Shown piece after piece: positions 15,682-23,798 of a stretch of DNA of 64,000 nt; the stretch's first letter is position 1, and every line of letters starts with the position of its first letter. The notes under the pieces were generated by a model. That model saw only the letters and a program-made list of their open reading frames with translations, made no database searches and was not told the origin of the DNA. The DNA comes from Streptomyces novaecaesareae (lineage in GTDB: Bacteria > Actinomycetota > Actinomycetes > Streptomycetales > Streptomycetaceae), in the NCBI RefSeq assembly GCF_000716875.1, contig NZ_JNWQ01000030.1, positions 11,488 through 75,487 on the forward strand, in the 5' to 3' direction. Made by a program: the position numbers and the translations under genes.

Positions 15682-16055
15682 TGATTCAGCTCCACACGAT
15701 CATCAGCGGCGCCACCCGCACCCCGCACCGCACCGCCCGCCCGGCGGCCACCGTGCTCGCCGAGTACCGCCCGGACGGAGACGGCGACCTGCGCGGCGCC
15801 GCCTGCACCGGCAGCGACACGAACCTGTTCTACCCGGACCCCGAGGAGATGGGGCCCGAGACCGCCGAGTGGGCCGAGCGCCGCGCCAAGATGATGTGCG
15901 CCGGCTGCCCGGTGAAGTCGATGTGCCTGGCCGACGCGCTGGAGCGCAAGGAGCCGCACGGCATCTTCGGCGGCCTGAACGAGCGCGAGCGCAACAGCCT
16001 GCTGCGGCGGGCGGCCCGCGACCGGGCCCGGGTGAACGCTGGGGGTGCCGGGTGA
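15681..16055 (+). CDS. WhiB-family iron-sulfur regulator
   Basis: A 124-residue Wbl protein. Four Cys ligate a [4Fe-4S] cluster: C42 in RGAACTG, then C73, C76 and C82 in CAGCPVKSMC. The following turn is GIFGG and the tail is basic (RERNSLLRRAARDRAR). Wbl proteins usually act by binding region 4 of the main sigma factor. On a mobile element this one may time transfer genes or interfere with host development. It overlaps both neighbours (TGATG before, GTGA after). Confidence 0.9.
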   Translation: MIQLHTIISGATRTPHRTARPAATVLAEYRPDGDGDLRGAACTGSDTNLFYPDPEEMGPETAEWAERRAKMMCAGCPVKSMCLADALERKEPHGIFGGLNERERNSLLRRAARDRARVNAGGAG

Positions 16056-16903
16056 ACGTTCACCGCCCCGGCGGGGGTGTTCACCCTGTGCTCACCGAGG
16101 TGCCCACCCCGGCCCAGATCCGCCGTACGTCGCTCGTGATCAGCACCGGCACGTGGGTCCTGACGGGGGCGGTGGTCGCGGTGAGCATGTCCACCGCCGC
16201 CCCGTTCATCGACGCCCACTCGCCGGGCTACGGCACCGGCCCCGTGATGGCGGTCGCCGGTGACGGCTGCTTCATCCTGAGCCTCCAGGCGGACAGCACG
16301 CTGGCCCGCTTCGGGGTGAGCGCCGGACGCTGGCCGGCCCTCTTCCGGTGGGTCACCGGACTGGCAACCGTGTGGCTCAACATCGGCGCCGCCGCGCTGG
16401 CAAAGGACCTGGTCGGGGTCGTGATCCACCTGATCCCGCCGCTTCTGCTTCTGCTCGTCGCCGAGGCCGGACCCGCCTACCGCAGGGCCCTGGCTCGCCT
16501 CGCGAAGCGGCCCCAACCGCCGCTCCGCACCCGCCCTGCGACGATCCCGCAGGCCGCCCGGCAGGTGGTGAACACCCCGCTGTTCACCCTTCCGCAGGCA
16601 CCGTTCACCCCCGCCCCGCAGCCCACCGCAACCCTGCCGCCCGTCCCCGGAATCGAGGCCCGGGAGGCACTTCCGGCGGGTCCGGCGCAGACGGTGAACA
16701 CCGAGCCCGTTCACCCGGCGCTCACCCCCGTTCACCCTGCCTCGACCGACACCGCCGAACCGATCACCGACCCGGTTCCGGAGGGCGCCGACGACGTGAT
16801 CGACGGCCCGGTGTACCCGGAGGGACCGGACGTGGTGAACACCTCGGAGCCCGAGGCGTTCACCGCCGAGGACGAGGTGAACACCCCCGCCGACGGGGTG
16901 AAC
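16031..16903. repeat. Fourteen copies of GGTGAAC / GTTCACC
   Basis: Plus-orientation copies start at 16031, 16051, 16567, 16693, 16834, 16876 and 16897. Reverse copies (GTTCACC) start at 16058, 16079, 16582, 16603, 16709, 16730 and 16858. The pair at 16051/16058 forms the perfect palindrome GGTGAACGTTCACC across the DUF2637 start codon. Nearly all lie inside that coding region. All four copies read in the Val-His frame use GTT for Val, a codon avoided elsewhere in the gene, which points to constraint on the DNA itself. Confidence 0.85.
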
Positions 16904-17089
16904 ACCGCCCCGGCCCCCATCCGGCTGGACGAGGCCGAGGCCGCCCGCGTGATCGAACAGTGCTGGCGCGACGGCGTCTCGCAGCGCCAGGCCGCCCAGC
17001 GCTCCACCCGCGCCGCCTCCTACGTCAACGTCGTCTACAAGCGGCTCAACGAGCAGCACGACGGCGGCGCCGAGGCGGTGGCCGCATGA
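16052..17089 (+). CDS. DUF2637 membrane protein (Spd-like)
   Basis: A 345-residue protein. Four hydrophobic segments fill the first 150 residues (for example TWVLTGAVVAVSM and LIPPLLLLLVAEA), matching DUF2637, which is common in AICEs and conjugative plasmids. A Pro/Thr-rich linker contains repeated VNT and FT/VH motifs created by GGTGAAC/GTTCACC repeats. The C-terminus (EAARVIEQCWRDGVSQRQAAQRS) looks like a helix-turn-helix. The start is GTG overlapping the whiB-like stop. It may link a membrane transfer apparatus to DNA. The next gene overlaps as ATGA. Confidence 0.8.
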   Translation: MNVHRPGGGVHPVLTEVPTPAQIRRTSLVISTGTWVLTGAVVAVSMSTAAPFIDAHSPGYGTGPVMAVAGDGCFILSLQADSTLARFGVSAGRWPALFRWVTGLATVWLNIGAAALAKDLVGVVIHLIPPLLLLLVAEAGPAYRRALARLAKRPQPPLRTRPATIPQAARQVVNTPLFTLPQAPFTPAPQPTATLPPVPGIEAREALPAGPAQTVNTEPVHPALTPVHPASTDTAEPITDPVPEGADDVIDGPVYPEGPDVVNTSEPEAFTAEDEVNTPADGVNTAPAPIRLDEAEAARVIEQCWRDGVSQRQAAQRSTRAASYVNVVYKRLNEQHDGGAEAVAA

Positions 17090-17442
17090 GCCGCCCCCGC
17101 CACTGGGACCCCGAGGGCGCCCGCCACGGCGGCACCCCCACCTACCCGTGGCGCATGGCCCCGGCGGGCTACTTCACCCGCCGGCAGCTCCGCGCCAAGG
17201 GCCTGCGCCCCGGCGGACAGGACGTCGCCGCACAGATCATGTGGCGCTCCCGCTACGGCGGCACCCGCCCCGCCTACCTCTACCGCCTCGCGTTGGCCAA
17301 GCCCGTGAGGCCGATGACCCCCGCGCGGACCGCCGCCCTCGCCAAGGCCAACGCCGCCCGCCGCACCTGCCCCGCCTGCGGGCAGGACGCCGGCTACGTG
17401 CTCCCCGCGCACCTCGACACCTGCCTGACCTGCGCCAACTGA
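17086..17442 (+). CDS. RRQRL-motif zinc-binding protein
   Basis: A 118-residue basic protein. It has YFTRRQLRAKGLRPGG, the RRQ(R)L box typical of a small AICE family, and a C-terminal CPACGQD...CLTC zinc knuckle. It is likely a small DNA-binding accessory protein, but no function has been shown that I know of. The ATG overlaps the previous stop. Confidence 0.75.
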   Translation: MSRPRHWDPEGARHGGTPTYPWRMAPAGYFTRRQLRAKGLRPGGQDVAAQIMWRSRYGGTRPAYLYRLALAKPVRPMTPARTAALAKANAARRTCPACGQDAGYVLPAHLDTCLTCAN

Positions 17443-17458
17443 CCCGAACGGAGACCTC

Positions 17459-17701
17459 GTGTCGGACACCACCGCCACCGTGGCCCGGGCCGCCGAGCCC
17501 ACCCACGCGTGGCTGATCACCCTCCAGTACCCGGTGCACAACGGCTACGCCGTCGTGACCCACAACGGCACCCTGACCGTCGCGTCCGGCGGCACCCGCG
17601 AGCGCGCCTACCTGGACATCCGGGACTGGCTGACGCAGCAGAGGCCCGAGCTCGCGCGCGGCAACGTCCTGTTCTTCTCGCTGGAGCCCTACCGGCTCTG
17701 A
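17459..17701 (+). CDS. AICE hypothetical protein, 80 residues
   Basis: GTG start with GGAGA upstream. The compact soluble product contains WLITLQYPVHNGYAVVTHNGTLTV and a helix RAYLDIRDWLTQQ. It lies in the same operon, 16 bp after the zinc protein. I do not recognise it, but its position between transfer-related genes and its normal codon use support a real gene. Confidence 0.7.
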   Translation: MSDTTATVARAAEPTHAWLITLQYPVHNGYAVVTHNGTLTVASGGTRERAYLDIRDWLTQQRPELARGNVLFFSLEPYRL

Positions 17702-17720
17702 CCTGCCCCGGAGGTTCGTC

Positions 17721-18266
17721 ATGGGTCGCATCCGCACCACCAAGATCCAGATACCGGCACAGCGCGGCCGTGGGCGGCGGGGAGCACCGTCCGCGCACGT
17801 GGTCGACCTCGGCCGGGGTACCGCCCCGGTCGTGCTGGTCGTCCCGCAACAGCGCTCCCTGAGCGGGCGGTTGGCGCTCGCGATCGCCCGCGCCATGTGG
17901 CGTCGGCGGGTCGCGTGGGCGCCGACCTGGGCCGGGATCGGCGTCTTCGCGGCGGCGGGCGTACTGTCCGCCGCCCCGGCCATCGCGCTGGCCCTCGCCG
18001 TCCCGGCGGTGCTGCTGCCCGCCGGGTGGGCGCTGATCCTGCGCCGTCACTCGCGCTCGGCTGTACGGCGCAAGGCCCGCGCCCACGCCCGGGCCGTCGC
18101 CGCCATGTCGGCCGGCCTCGGTTGGTCGGCGCTCGCGATCTGGTTCGGCCCCGTGAACGGCCTGCTCGCCGTCGCGTGGCTGGCCGGGACCGCCACCGCG
18201 CAGACGCTCTGGTGGCAGCGCCGTCGCAAGGTCGCCACCACCCCGATCGACACCCCGCAGGTCTGA
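17721..18266 (+). CDS. AICE membrane protein (spread-like)
   Basis: A 181-residue protein. The N-terminus is basic (RIRTTKIQIPAQRGRGRRG) and is followed by hydrophobic stretches (AGIGVFAAAGVLSAAPAIALAL and SAGLGWSALAIWFG) separated by Arg-rich loops. CGGAGG precedes the ATG. It resembles the small Spd membrane proteins that spread element DNA between mycelial compartments after TraB-mediated entry; the resemblance is in layout only. Confidence 0.7.
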   Translation: MGRIRTTKIQIPAQRGRGRRGAPSAHVVDLGRGTAPVVLVVPQQRSLSGRLALAIARAMWRRRVAWAPTWAGIGVFAAAGVLSAAPAIALALAVPAVLLPAGWALILRRHSRSAVRRKARAHARAVAAMSAGLGWSALAIWFGPVNGLLAVAWLAGTATAQTLWWQRRRKVATTPIDTPQV

Positions 18267-18288
18267 ACTCCCCTTGGAGGCAGCACAG

Positions 18289-18909
18289 ATGAGCACCCCT
18301 CCCAACCCCGGCAGCCCGTTCCCGCCCCCGCGCCGCTCCGGCACCCCGCACCCCGGCGCCGCCGGTCCCGGTAGGACCCCGCCCCCGAACGGCGGCAACT
18401 CCCGCACCCGCGTCGGCCCGAGCTACCACTTCAACTACACCCGCAACACCGCCAGTGGCGGTGGCGGGTACGCCGGCGGCCGGGGCCCCAGCGGCCCGGG
18501 CCCGGCGGCGGGCGGGATCGGCCAGCCGTCCGGCGGCGGCCGGGGCGCGGGCGGCGGCAACGCCTACTCCCCGCTCGGCGACCCGGAGTTCTTCACCAAC
18601 CAGGACGTGCGGAACTACTGCGAGCAGGGCCGCTCCGCGATGTCCCGGGTCTCGTTCGACCTGGCCATGGCCTACGAGTTGCTGAACGCCGTGCTCAAGG
18701 AGGTCCCCGACGCCGAGGGCCGCCCGTTCGGCTCGCTGGCCCGCGCCCGGCGTGTGGCCAAGCACCTGAAGAAGGCCGCCGACGACGCGAAGGAGTGCGC
18801 CGCCGAGATCGCCCGCACCTACGCCGCGTTCCAGCGCGAGTACGACCCCGAGATCTCCCGCGTGGCCCAGCCCCGCGCGCCCCGCCGCAAGTTCGACTTC
18901 GGCGGCTGA
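18289..18909 (+). CDS. TraA-like plasmid transfer accessory protein
   Basis: A 206-residue protein. The disordered Pro/Gly-rich N-terminal half is followed by a helical C-terminal half (FFTNQDVRNYCEQGRSAMSR to EIARTYAAFQREYDPE), a layout I associate with TraA-type proteins encoded just ahead of traB. ATG at 18289 is preceded by TTGGAGG; an earlier in-frame ATG at 18274 is less likely. It probably assists the translocase; evidence is position and the helical domain. Confidence 0.6.
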   Translation: MSTPPNPGSPFPPPRRSGTPHPGAAGPGRTPPPNGGNSRTRVGPSYHFNYTRNTASGGGGYAGGRGPSGPGPAAGGIGQPSGGGRGAGGGNAYSPLGDPEFFTNQDVRNYCEQGRSAMSRVSFDLAMAYELLNAVLKEVPDAEGRPFGSLARARRVAKHLKKAADDAKECAAEIARTYAAFQREYDPEISRVAQPRAPRRKFDFGG

Positions 18910-19040
18910 TCCCGCTCTGATCCCCGGGCCGGGGCAGGGCGCGCACCGCCCCCACCCCCAGCCGGTCGGGTGAGCTGTGCCGCGCGCTGCCCCGGGCCGG
19001 GGCCCTCCACCCCACGCCCCGCAGCCCAGGGAGGCCGCCC

Positions 19041-21101
19041 GTGGCTCGCCGCCAGCCCCAGACCATCGCCCAGCTCGACACCGGCCAGCAGGTCGGGTAT
19101 CTGCATCTCGACCCCAACCAGCACGCCGGCGGTGTCGGCGAGTACTTGCTCCACCGCGTGAAGCCCTACCTGCCGCCGTGGATCGTCGCGGGCGGCACCG
19201 GCATCCTGTCGCTGCCCGCGAACGCCATGTGGGGCGAGTCGGCGGCCGGCGCGGTCGGGCTGACCCTCGCCTCCCTCGGCCTCACGGCCGCCACCTGGTG
19301 GGCGGGCCGCCCGACCAGCCAGCAGCGCCGCCTGCACTCCGCCATCACCGTCGCCGCCGGTACGTCGTGGTTCACGGCCGCCGCCCTCGCCGGACCCATC
19401 TCCGGCCCGCTGCCCAGCCTCTACCTGATAGGGGGATCGGCGCTCGCGGCGACGTGGAACATCCGCCAACTGCTGCGGGTCAACCCCGAGGGCGCGCCGA
19501 ACGAGGGCGACAAGGGGCTGTTGGAGAAGGTCGGGCTCGCCAAGACCCTGGTTACCTCCGCGAAGGTCCAGCCCAACAAGGCCGAGTTCGAACTCCAGCT
19601 TCCCGGCGGCGAGTTGACCCCGGACGACGTGTCCAAGGCCCTTCCCAAGCTCGCCGGCGCGCTGCGGGTCGCCAAGAACGCGGTCCGCACGCTCCCAAAC
19701 CCGGACGACTCCTCCCGCGTCGCGCTGACCGTAGTACCGCACGACCTGCTCAAGGCCGGCGCCGTCTACCCGGGCCCGTCGTACCCGGGCGGCTCCATCG
19801 CCGACCCCGTCCACACCGGGATCTACGAGGACGGCGCCCACATGGCGATGTTCTTCCCCGGCGACCCCGAGGCCGGCCGCAACGCCATGCACCTGCTGAT
19901 CATGGGGATGACCGGCTCCGGAAAGTCCGAGGGCGGCATCACCGCGCTGACCGAGGTCATCACCCGACGCGACGTGATCGTGTGGGCGTCCGACCCGGCC
20001 AAGGCCGAGCAGACCCTCGGCCCGCTGCTGCCCGCGATCGACTGGGCCGCGCTCGACATCAAGTCGACCAAGGCCATGGTCAACGCGCTCAAGGCCGTGA
20101 TCCCGGCCCGCACCGCGTGGCTGGCCAAGTACGGCTACAAGCAGTGGGAACCCGCCTGCGCTGAGACGCAGGCAGACGGCTCGCCCGGCATGCCGTACCT
20201 GCTCGCCTGGTTCGAGGAAGCGGCCAAGTCCCTGCGGGAGATCGACGAGGACGCCTTCACCGGCCCCGCCCAGGAAGCACGCTCCGCCGGTATCAGCATC
20301 GTCATCTCTCTCCAGCGCGCCTCCCACACCCAGATGAGCACCGACACCCGTGCTTCCCTCGGCTCGTCCTGGGTGTTCGGGCTGCGGGACGACAAGGACG
20401 CGCAGTTCGCGCTGTCCGACGAGGCCCTGGACGCCGGCGCCTCGCCGCAGGCGTGGAGGGACAAGAAGCCCGGGTACTGCTACCTGACCGCCAACGGCAT
20501 CCCGGAGACGTTCTGGGCCACCCCGGGCCGCGCCTACCTGACCCCGGTCGACTCCATCACGCGCAACGTCGCCGAGTTCGCCCACCTGCGCGCCGAGTGC
20601 GACCCGGTCACCGCCGCAGCCGCCGCCAAGGCCGCCGGGAACGCCTTCACCCAGCGCACCCGCTACCCCCTCCCCGCCCTGCCGGGCGCCGAGGACGGCG
20701 AGGACGGCGGGATCTACGAGCAGGAGGAGAACACCCCCATGCCCTACGACTACGACCTCGACCCTGACGACACCGGCGACGAGGACGACGGGATCGACCC
20801 GGACGCCGAACTCCCGCCCGTCGAGCACGTGGTGGAGATCGCCCCGCCGGAGATCCCGCCGCGCACCCGGGTCGGCAAGGCCGAGGCCAAGAAGATCATG
20901 TTCGAGCTGCTGGCCGAGTTCGAGTCCGAGGGCCGCACCGAGGTCGGCCCTGCGGACTTTATGGAGTACTGCGACCGCTTCAACCGGGGCCGTAGCTGGG
21001 TGTCCGGACAGGTCTCCGAGATGGTCGACGCGGGCCGCCTGCGGGAGACCGACGAGGTCGGCCGCTACGAGATCATCCCGTTCCAGTCGGCCGCCGCCTG
21101 A
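19041..21101 (+). CDS. traB: FtsK/SpoIIIE-type conjugative DNA translocase TraB
   Basis: A 686-residue protein. Two or three membrane helices lie near residues 50-135. A RecA-like motor domain has Walker A GMTGSGKS (about residue 290) and Walker B LLAWFEEAAK (about 386). A winged-helix-like C-terminus (RSWVSGQVSEMVDAGRLRE) matches the gamma domain that recognises short DNA repeats in TraB/FtsK. GTG at 19041 is preceded by GGGAGG. TraB alone moves double-stranded DNA between hyphae in AICEs. The CTGACGC repeats directly downstream are its likely recognition sequence. Confidence 0.92.
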   Translation: MARRQPQTIAQLDTGQQVGYLHLDPNQHAGGVGEYLLHRVKPYLPPWIVAGGTGILSLPANAMWGESAAGAVGLTLASLGLTAATWWAGRPTSQQRRLHSAITVAAGTSWFTAAALAGPISGPLPSLYLIGGSALAATWNIRQLLRVNPEGAPNEGDKGLLEKVGLAKTLVTSAKVQPNKAEFELQLPGGELTPDDVSKALPKLAGALRVAKNAVRTLPNPDDSSRVALTVVPHDLLKAGAVYPGPSYPGGSIADPVHTGIYEDGAHMAMFFPGDPEAGRNAMHLLIMGMTGSGKSEGGITALTEVITRRDVIVWASDPAKAEQTLGPLLPAIDWAALDIKSTKAMVNALKAVIPARTAWLAKYGYKQWEPACAETQADGSPGMPYLLAWFEEAAKSLREIDEDAFTGPAQEARSAGISIVISLQRASHTQMSTDTRASLGSSWVFGLRDDKDAQFALSDEALDAGASPQAWRDKKPGYCYLTANGIPETFWATPGRAYLTPVDSITRNVAEFAHLRAECDPVTAAAAAKAAGNAFTQRTRYPLPALPGAEDGEDGGIYEQEENTPMPYDYDLDPDDTGDEDDGIDPDAELPPVEHVVEIAPPEIPPRTRVGKAEAKKIMFELLAEFESEGRTEVGPADFMEYCDRFNRGRSWVSGQVSEMVDAGRLRETDEVGRYEIIPFQSAAA

Positions 21102-21117
21102 CCCGCTCGTGACGGTC

Positions 21118-21234
21118 CTGACGCGTCTGACGCGTCAGACGGCCCTGACGCCGAACGGGCCGATTTCCCCGGGTAACGCGTGCGCGCGAGGGGTGTCTGA
21201 CGCGTCTGACGCCCCGTCCTGACGCTTCTGACGC
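21118..21234. other. Candidate clt transfer locus: CTGACGC repeats
   Basis: In the 221-bp gap after traB, CTGACGC starts at 21118, 21127, 21145, 21197, 21206, 21219 and 21228. One inverted copy at 21132 creates the 16-bp palindrome GTCTGACGCGTCAGAC (21125-21140). Three spacings are exactly 9 bp. TraB proteins bind clusters of 8-bp repeats (TRS) next to their own genes, so this is the expected place and form. Confidence 0.7.
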
Positions 21235-21322
21235 CCCTCCCGCGCCCGGCCTGACACCCCGCCTCCCACCGCTCGACCGCGCCCCGGAACCGTTTCCGAG
21301 GCGCACGGAAGGACCCTCCCCC

Positions 21323-21514
21323 GTGATCGTCTCCGTCTCCTCCGCCCTGCTGTTCGCGATCATCACCGTCGTCCTCGTCCGCTCCCAGCGCGTCAGCGCC
21401 GGCAGCGCTGTCCTCATCTGGCTGTCCGGCTTTACCGTCGCCGGCACCGGCCTCGCCGGACCCGTCAACAGCGCCCTCGGCGCCCTCGCCCACTACGTCT
21501 CCACCATCCACTGA
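21323..21514 (+). CDS. Small AICE membrane protein
   Basis: A 63-residue protein with two hydrophobic helices (SSALLFAIITVVLV and GSAVLIWLSGFTVAGTGLAGPV) and a short polar tail. The GTG start has GGAAGGA upstream. It lies between the clt-like repeats and a second membrane protein. The pattern fits Spd-type accessory proteins. Confidence 0.65.
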   Translation: MIVSVSSALLFAIITVVLVRSQRVSAGSAVLIWLSGFTVAGTGLAGPVNSALGALAHYVSTIH

Positions 21515-21546
21515 CCCACCGCCAGCCCGCCGACAGGAGAAGCACC

Positions 21547-21990
21547 GTGGACCACACCGCCAACCCGCAGCCGCCGTTCGCCGCCCCGGTGCTCTACACC
21601 CAGGACGGCACCCCCTACTACGCCACCCAGCCCGCCCCGGCGCCCCTCGCCCTCTACCACCCGACCGCACCGCTCCCCGCCCCGATCCACCACCCCGGGC
21701 CCGCCTACCTGCCCGCCCCGCACACCACCGCCCCCGTGCCGGTCCCGATCACGACCCCGGCGAGGGACCCGTGGCCCGCCCGCCTGCTCGCCGGCGGCGT
21801 CGGCATCGGCGCTGGGGGCCTCGGCCTGGGCTTCCTGCTGCAGACCCTCGCCGCCGCCACCACCGGCCTCGGCCTGCTCGTCGGCGCGCTCGGGGTCCTC
21901 TACCTGCTCAAGAACAGCGGGGGCGGCGGGAGCCGGGGCGGGCAGGGCGCCGTGAACGTGAGCGTCAACGTCACCAACCGCAACCGCTGA
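21547..21990 (+). CDS. SpdB-like membrane protein
   Basis: A 147-residue protein. The N-terminal Pro/Thr/His-rich 75 residues include several aromatic repeats. A long Gly/Ala/Leu-rich hydrophobic region (LLAGGVGIGAGGLGLGFLL and GLGLLVGALGVLYLL) ends in a Gly/Asn tail with VNVSVNVTN. GTG start after AGGAG. Layout and position fit Spd proteins that support intramycelial spread. Confidence 0.65.
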   Translation: MDHTANPQPPFAAPVLYTQDGTPYYATQPAPAPLALYHPTAPLPAPIHHPGPAYLPAPHTTAPVPVPITTPARDPWPARLLAGGVGIGAGGLGLGFLLQTLAAATTGLGLLVGALGVLYLLKNSGGGGSRGGQGAVNVSVNVTNRNR

Positions 21991-22005
21991 CCTGGAGGAA
22001 CCCGC

Positions 22006-22281
22006 ATGGCCCGTCTGCGTCTGCAGTACGCCGAGTCGCCGCGCCCCGTGATTGAGCTGACCGATACCCCCAACCCCAAGTGCTCCGCCTGCGAGGGCAT
22101 CGGCGGCTGGACCGAGGACTACGGCGACTACGACACCGGCGAGTACGCCGGCACCGAGACCGTCCACTGCACCTGCTGGGACCCGTGGCGCATCCGCCGC
22201 CTGCTGCCCGTCCCGCGCTGGCTCGCCCGCCGCTGGCTCGGCTGGACCGAACCCGTCTACTCCGCCGAGCCGCCGTTCTAG
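22006..22281 (+). CDS. Small zinc-ribbon-like AICE protein
   Basis: A 91-residue protein with a CSACEGIGGW...VHCTCW Cys cluster reminiscent of a half DnaJ-type zinc knuckle and an Arg/Trp-rich C-terminal helix. TGGAGG precedes the ATG. No function is known to me. It sits 15 bp after the SpdB-like gene. Confidence 0.7.
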   Translation: MARLRLQYAESPRPVIELTDTPNPKCSACEGIGGWTEDYGDYDTGEYAGTETVHCTCWDPWRIRRLLPVPRWLARRWLGWTEPVYSAEPPF

Positions 22282-22388
22282 CCGCACCGAGCGCCTGCCC
22301 GACCGGCCGTGCCGCCCGGACCACCGCCGCAGCCAGCGGCTGGGGCCCGGACGGTGCGGGGGCCCGGCAGACCCGCTGCCGCGCGCAC

Positions 22389-22439
22389 GAAGCCCCACAC
22401 CAGCCGCCTTTTCTTGGCAGAGAACCGGCTGGTGCGGGG
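22389..22439. promoter_or_regulatory. Long imperfect hairpin in AICE
   Basis: AGCCCCACACCAGCCG (22389-22404) pairs with 22424-22439 with one mismatch around a 19-nt loop. No U-tract follows. It lies 31 bp before the next start codon, so it could be a processing or attenuation site, or a single-strand origin. Confidence 0.5.
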
Positions 22440-22469
22440 CTGTGCATCCCTCAACGAGATGGGACCAGC

Positions 22470-23060
22470 ATGCCCCAGTTCGACCACTCCACGCTCGTCA
22501 TCATCGACTACACCGCCGACCGGGAGAACGCCAGCGACGGCCACTCCCGCTACGGCGCCTACATCGCCCAGCACGCCGCCGACTTCCACGAGGACGGCCA
22601 GCCGCTCCGCCCGGTGGAGTTCGCCGCCGCCGCGTGGCGCACCGCCACCAGCCCCGTCATGGCCCCGGGCTACGCGGTCGTCCGGCCGGACCTCGACCGG
22701 GTCGAGGTGTACGCCGACCACGACGGCGGCGCCCAGTTCTGCGCGAAGGTCGGCCTGCGGCACAGCCAGCTCACCCACCGCCCCGCCAGCCGGCCGCTCG
22801 ACTGGGAGCGCGCCCCGTGGACCCGCTCGAACGAGCCGTGGCCCGTGCTGGTCAGCCCGGAGCGCACCGACCGCCCCGCCGTCCTGGTCACCGCGACCGT
22901 GCTCCTCCCGATCCCGGACAGCATCCTCATCACCCCCACCACGGCCCGACCCGGCCGCACCCTCACCGACGAGGCGAAGACGGTCGTCGCCGCCCTCGCC
23001 GAGCACGCCAACCAGCACCTCGCCCCGCTCGTCGCCGACCTGCTCGGCGGCGCCCGATGA
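22470..23060 (+). CDS. AICE hypothetical protein, 196 residues
   Basis: A soluble product. It starts MPQFDHSTLVIIDYTADREN and shows alternating predicted strands and helices, ending with an amphipathic helix (EAKTVVAALAEHANQHL). No catalytic motif is recognised. Its stop overlaps the methyltransferase start (ATGA), so it is cotranslated with it and could be a partner or regulator. Codon use is normal. Confidence 0.72.
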   Translation: MPQFDHSTLVIIDYTADRENASDGHSRYGAYIAQHAADFHEDGQPLRPVEFAAAAWRTATSPVMAPGYAVVRPDLDRVEVYADHDGGAQFCAKVGLRHSQLTHRPASRPLDWERAPWTRSNEPWPVLVSPERTDRPAVLVTATVLLPIPDSILITPTTARPGRTLTDEAKTVVAALAEHANQHLAPLVADLLGGAR

Positions 23061-23788
23061 CCACCCCGAACCTCGCCCTCGCCGCCCGCCCGGCGGCCGA
23101 GTGGCTGCCCGCGCGACCGTGGAACGGCCTGACCGTCCTGGACGCCTACTGCTGCCAGGGCGGCGCGGGCATGGGCTACTACCTCGCCGGATATGACGTG
23201 CTCGGCGTCGACCTCGACAACCAGCCGCGCTACCCCTTCACGTTCGTCCATGCCGACGCCGTGCAGTTCATCGCCGAGCACGGCCACCGATTCGGCTTCG
23301 TCCACGCCTCCCCGCCGTGCCAGGCGCAGTCCCTGACCTGGAAGATCAACAAGCGGGCACACCCCCGGCTCATCGCCCCTACCCGCGCCGCCCTGGAGTC
23401 CACCGGACGGCCGTGGGTGATCGAGAACGTCATGGAGGCCCGGGACGACCTGCGCGACCCCGTGATGCTGTGCGGCGCCGCGTTCGGCCTGCGCACCTAC
23501 CGGCACCGCCTCTTCGAGCCCGGCGGCGGACTCACCGTCGCCCCGCCGCCGCACCCGGAGCACACCGCGCCGAACGCGAAGATGGGCCGCCCCGTCGCCG
23601 AAGGCGAGTTCATGCACGTCGTCGGCAACTTCTCCAACGTCCCCCTCGCCCGCAGCGAGGCCGTGATGGGCATGCCCTGGGCCACCCGCGATGGCCTGCG
23701 CGAGGCCATCCCCCCGGCCTACACCGCGCTGATCGGCCGACAGGCCGCCGCCCAGCTCGGCGGCGGGTCCGCCGCTCGGGCCGCCTAG
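23057..23788 (+). CDS. Orphan DNA (cytosine-5) methyltransferase
   Basis: A 243-residue enzyme. Motif I-like SAM site VLDAYCCQGGAGMGYYLAGYDV, catalytic PPCQ loop (HASPPCQAQS) and ENV motif (WVIENVMEA) identify a C5-cytosine methyltransferase of the short phage/element type. The target-recognition region is brief. No restriction enzyme gene adjoins it, so it is an orphan. It may protect incoming element DNA from host restriction or mark replication and transfer sites. ATGA overlap with the upstream gene. Confidence 0.9.
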   Translation: MTTPNLALAARPAAEWLPARPWNGLTVLDAYCCQGGAGMGYYLAGYDVLGVDLDNQPRYPFTFVHADAVQFIAEHGHRFGFVHASPPCQAQSLTWKINKRAHPRLIAPTRAALESTGRPWVIENVMEARDDLRDPVMLCGAAFGLRTYRHRLFEPGGGLTVAPPPHPEHTAPNAKMGRPVAEGEFMHVVGNFSNVPLARSEAVMGMPWATRDGLREAIPPAYTALIGRQAAAQLGGGSAARAA

Positions 23789-23798
23789 GACGCCCGCC

